A DNA stretch of 64,000 nt, taken from the NCBI RefSeq assembly GCF_003285015.1, contig NZ_QMFB01000003.1, positions 248,001 through 312,000 of the forward strand. Direction: 5' to 3'. The translations under genes and the position numbers were made by a program. Shown piece by piece: positions 63,492 through 64,000 of this stretch. The notes under the pieces were generated by a model. It was not told the origin of the DNA. It searched no databases and was given only the letters and a program-made list of their open reading frames with translations. This stretch comes from Paenibacillus contaminans (GTDB lineage Bacteria; Bacillota; Bacilli; Paenibacillales; NBRC-103111). Each line of letters opens with the position of its first letter. The stretch's first letter is position 1.

Positions 63492-63759
63492 TGTTTATAT
63501 TAACTTAGATGTCGTAATTTTGTAAATATTCTGAATATTCCGTTTTGTTTCTTTTTTCCTTTCCTTCTCCGCGCTTTCTCGCAAATGCTTCATGATGCTA
63601 ATCATTTCAAGAACTTGCTGATTTGACTTCTTGCTTGGATTCCGTTTGCCTCATCTTGCAAACCCCGCACTGTTCCTCCATAATTATTGAATGGTTTGTT
63701 TCCCAGCCGTTTGTACACAACATGAAGCCGGCCGTCGGGCGGTTTAGGAGGAGAACGGA
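63492..63759. other. Intergenic region between heptamer array and NUDIX gene
   Basis: 268 bp, AT-richer than its surroundings. Short minus-strand frames are seen (for example MISIMKHLRESAEKERKKET and MLCTNGWETNHSIIMEEQCG), both without ribosome sites and too short to call. Confidence 0.5.
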
Positions 63760-64000
63760 TTGATAAAGCTGCGCTTGATGGCGACTGCCGTCCTGTTTAA
63801 CGAAAACGATTTGCTGATGATGATGCGATCCCCGAACCGTACGCTTTCGCCCGGCATGTGGGCCGGAATCGGGGGTCATCTCGAGCCGCATGAAATCGGC
63901 GACCCGAGAGCGGCCTGCCTTCGCGAAATCGAGGAAGAAACCGGCCTCACCCCCTCCGACATATCGGAATTAAGACTCCAGTACGTGCTGATCAGGCTCA
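63760..64000 (+). CDS. NUDIX hydrolase (C-terminus cut off by window edge)
   Basis: 80 codons are visible from a TTG start at 63760 with TTTAGGAGG eight bases upstream; the frame runs off the window. MIKLRLMATAVLFNENDLLM leads into the NUDIX box: GGHLEPHEIG, then RAACLREIEEETGL, with the REIEEETG core intact, so metal-dependent hydrolysis of a nucleoside-diphosphate-linked substrate is expected. The MMMRSPNRTLSPGMWAGIGG segment resembles 8-oxo-dGTP-type MutT relatives. Substrate cannot be assigned from the fragment. Confidence 0.88.
   Translation, partial: MIKLRLMATAVLFNENDLLMMMRSPNRTLSPGMWAGIGGHLEPHEIGDPRAACLREIEEETGLTPSDISELRLQYVLIRL

Noticed and set aside
62700..63525. Three overlapping plus-strand frames of about 254-267 codons across the heptamer array
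   Set aside because: Open only because TTGCTTG lacks stops in every frame; kept as a finding about the repeat but not called as genes.
63607..63891. 94-codon minus-strand frame near the window end
   Set aside because: Its N-terminal half is the antisense of the NUDIX gene; no ribosome site.

Overview
The window looks like chromosomal DNA of a spore-forming Bacillota of the Paenibacillaceae type (Paenibacillus/Cohnella-like). The evidence is moderately GC-rich coding DNA, strong AGGAGG ribosome sites, frequent TTG/GTG starts, T-box leaders, sporulation genes (spoVB, bofC, safA, a SpoIID-domain protein) and a gene order that follows the alaS-to-hom part of the Bacillus subtilis chromosome. No tRNA, rRNA, CRISPR array, prophage or intact insertion sequence was seen. 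Most genes lie on the minus strand.

Region by region. 1-6.9 kb: a U32 peptidase-like protein (cut by the window edge), mltG, two overlapping DUF1292 genes, ruvX, ireB, alaS, and a 61-residue membrane protein that shares the alaS T-box leader. 7-11.1 kb: a large surface protein with SLH domains and a Ser-Pro linker, then an AI-2E-family permease. 11.3-16.8 kb: zinc-ribbon and PRC-barrel proteins, a cysteine desulfurase with cymR, and divergent mnmA and ilvA. 17-21.6 kb: a lipoprotein, rarA, a membrane-anchored spermidine-synthase-like protein, a small helical protein and tcdA. 21.8-25.3 kb: hisS-aspS behind a second T-box. 25.3-30.8 kb: accessory region with a stalk-domain protein, a very acidic protein, an FAD oxidoreductase and a decayed gene. 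31-41.6 kb: dtd, relA, apt, recJ, a cation-efflux transporter, secD-secF and comN. 41.7-47.8 kb: spoVB, DUF421, ArsB/NhaD transporter, TIGR04086 and PAP2 membrane proteins, yajC. 47.9-54.9 kb: tgt, queA, SpoIID-domain protein, ruvB, ruvA, ruvC. 55-57.8 kb: bofC and an unusually Met/Pro/Gln-rich safA. 58.2-62.1 kb: pheA, thrB, hom, pheB. 62.3-64 kb: a structured, possibly RNA-coding segment, a perfect heptanucleotide array of about 107 units, and the start of a NUDIX hydrolase.

Functional themes are translation (AlaRS, HisRS, AspRS, Dtd, and the tRNA-modifying MnmA, Tgt, QueA and TcdA), recombination and repair (RuvABC, RuvX, RecJ, RarA), protein export (SecD, SecF, YajC), sporulation and envelope, and Thr/Phe/Ile metabolism. 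The less ordinary content is between genes: at least five copies of a dispersed 85-110 bp repeat, a 168-bp MITE-like element with perfect 15-bp terminal inverted repeats, a second decayed MITE-like element flanked by a 7-bp direct repeat, a 560-bp inverted-repeat block, a 51-bp-period array, and the heptamer array beside the candidate structured RNA.

Start codons were chosen by ribosome-site quality and family length, so several genes begin inside a longer open frame. Family names come from reading motifs by eye; no database search was run.
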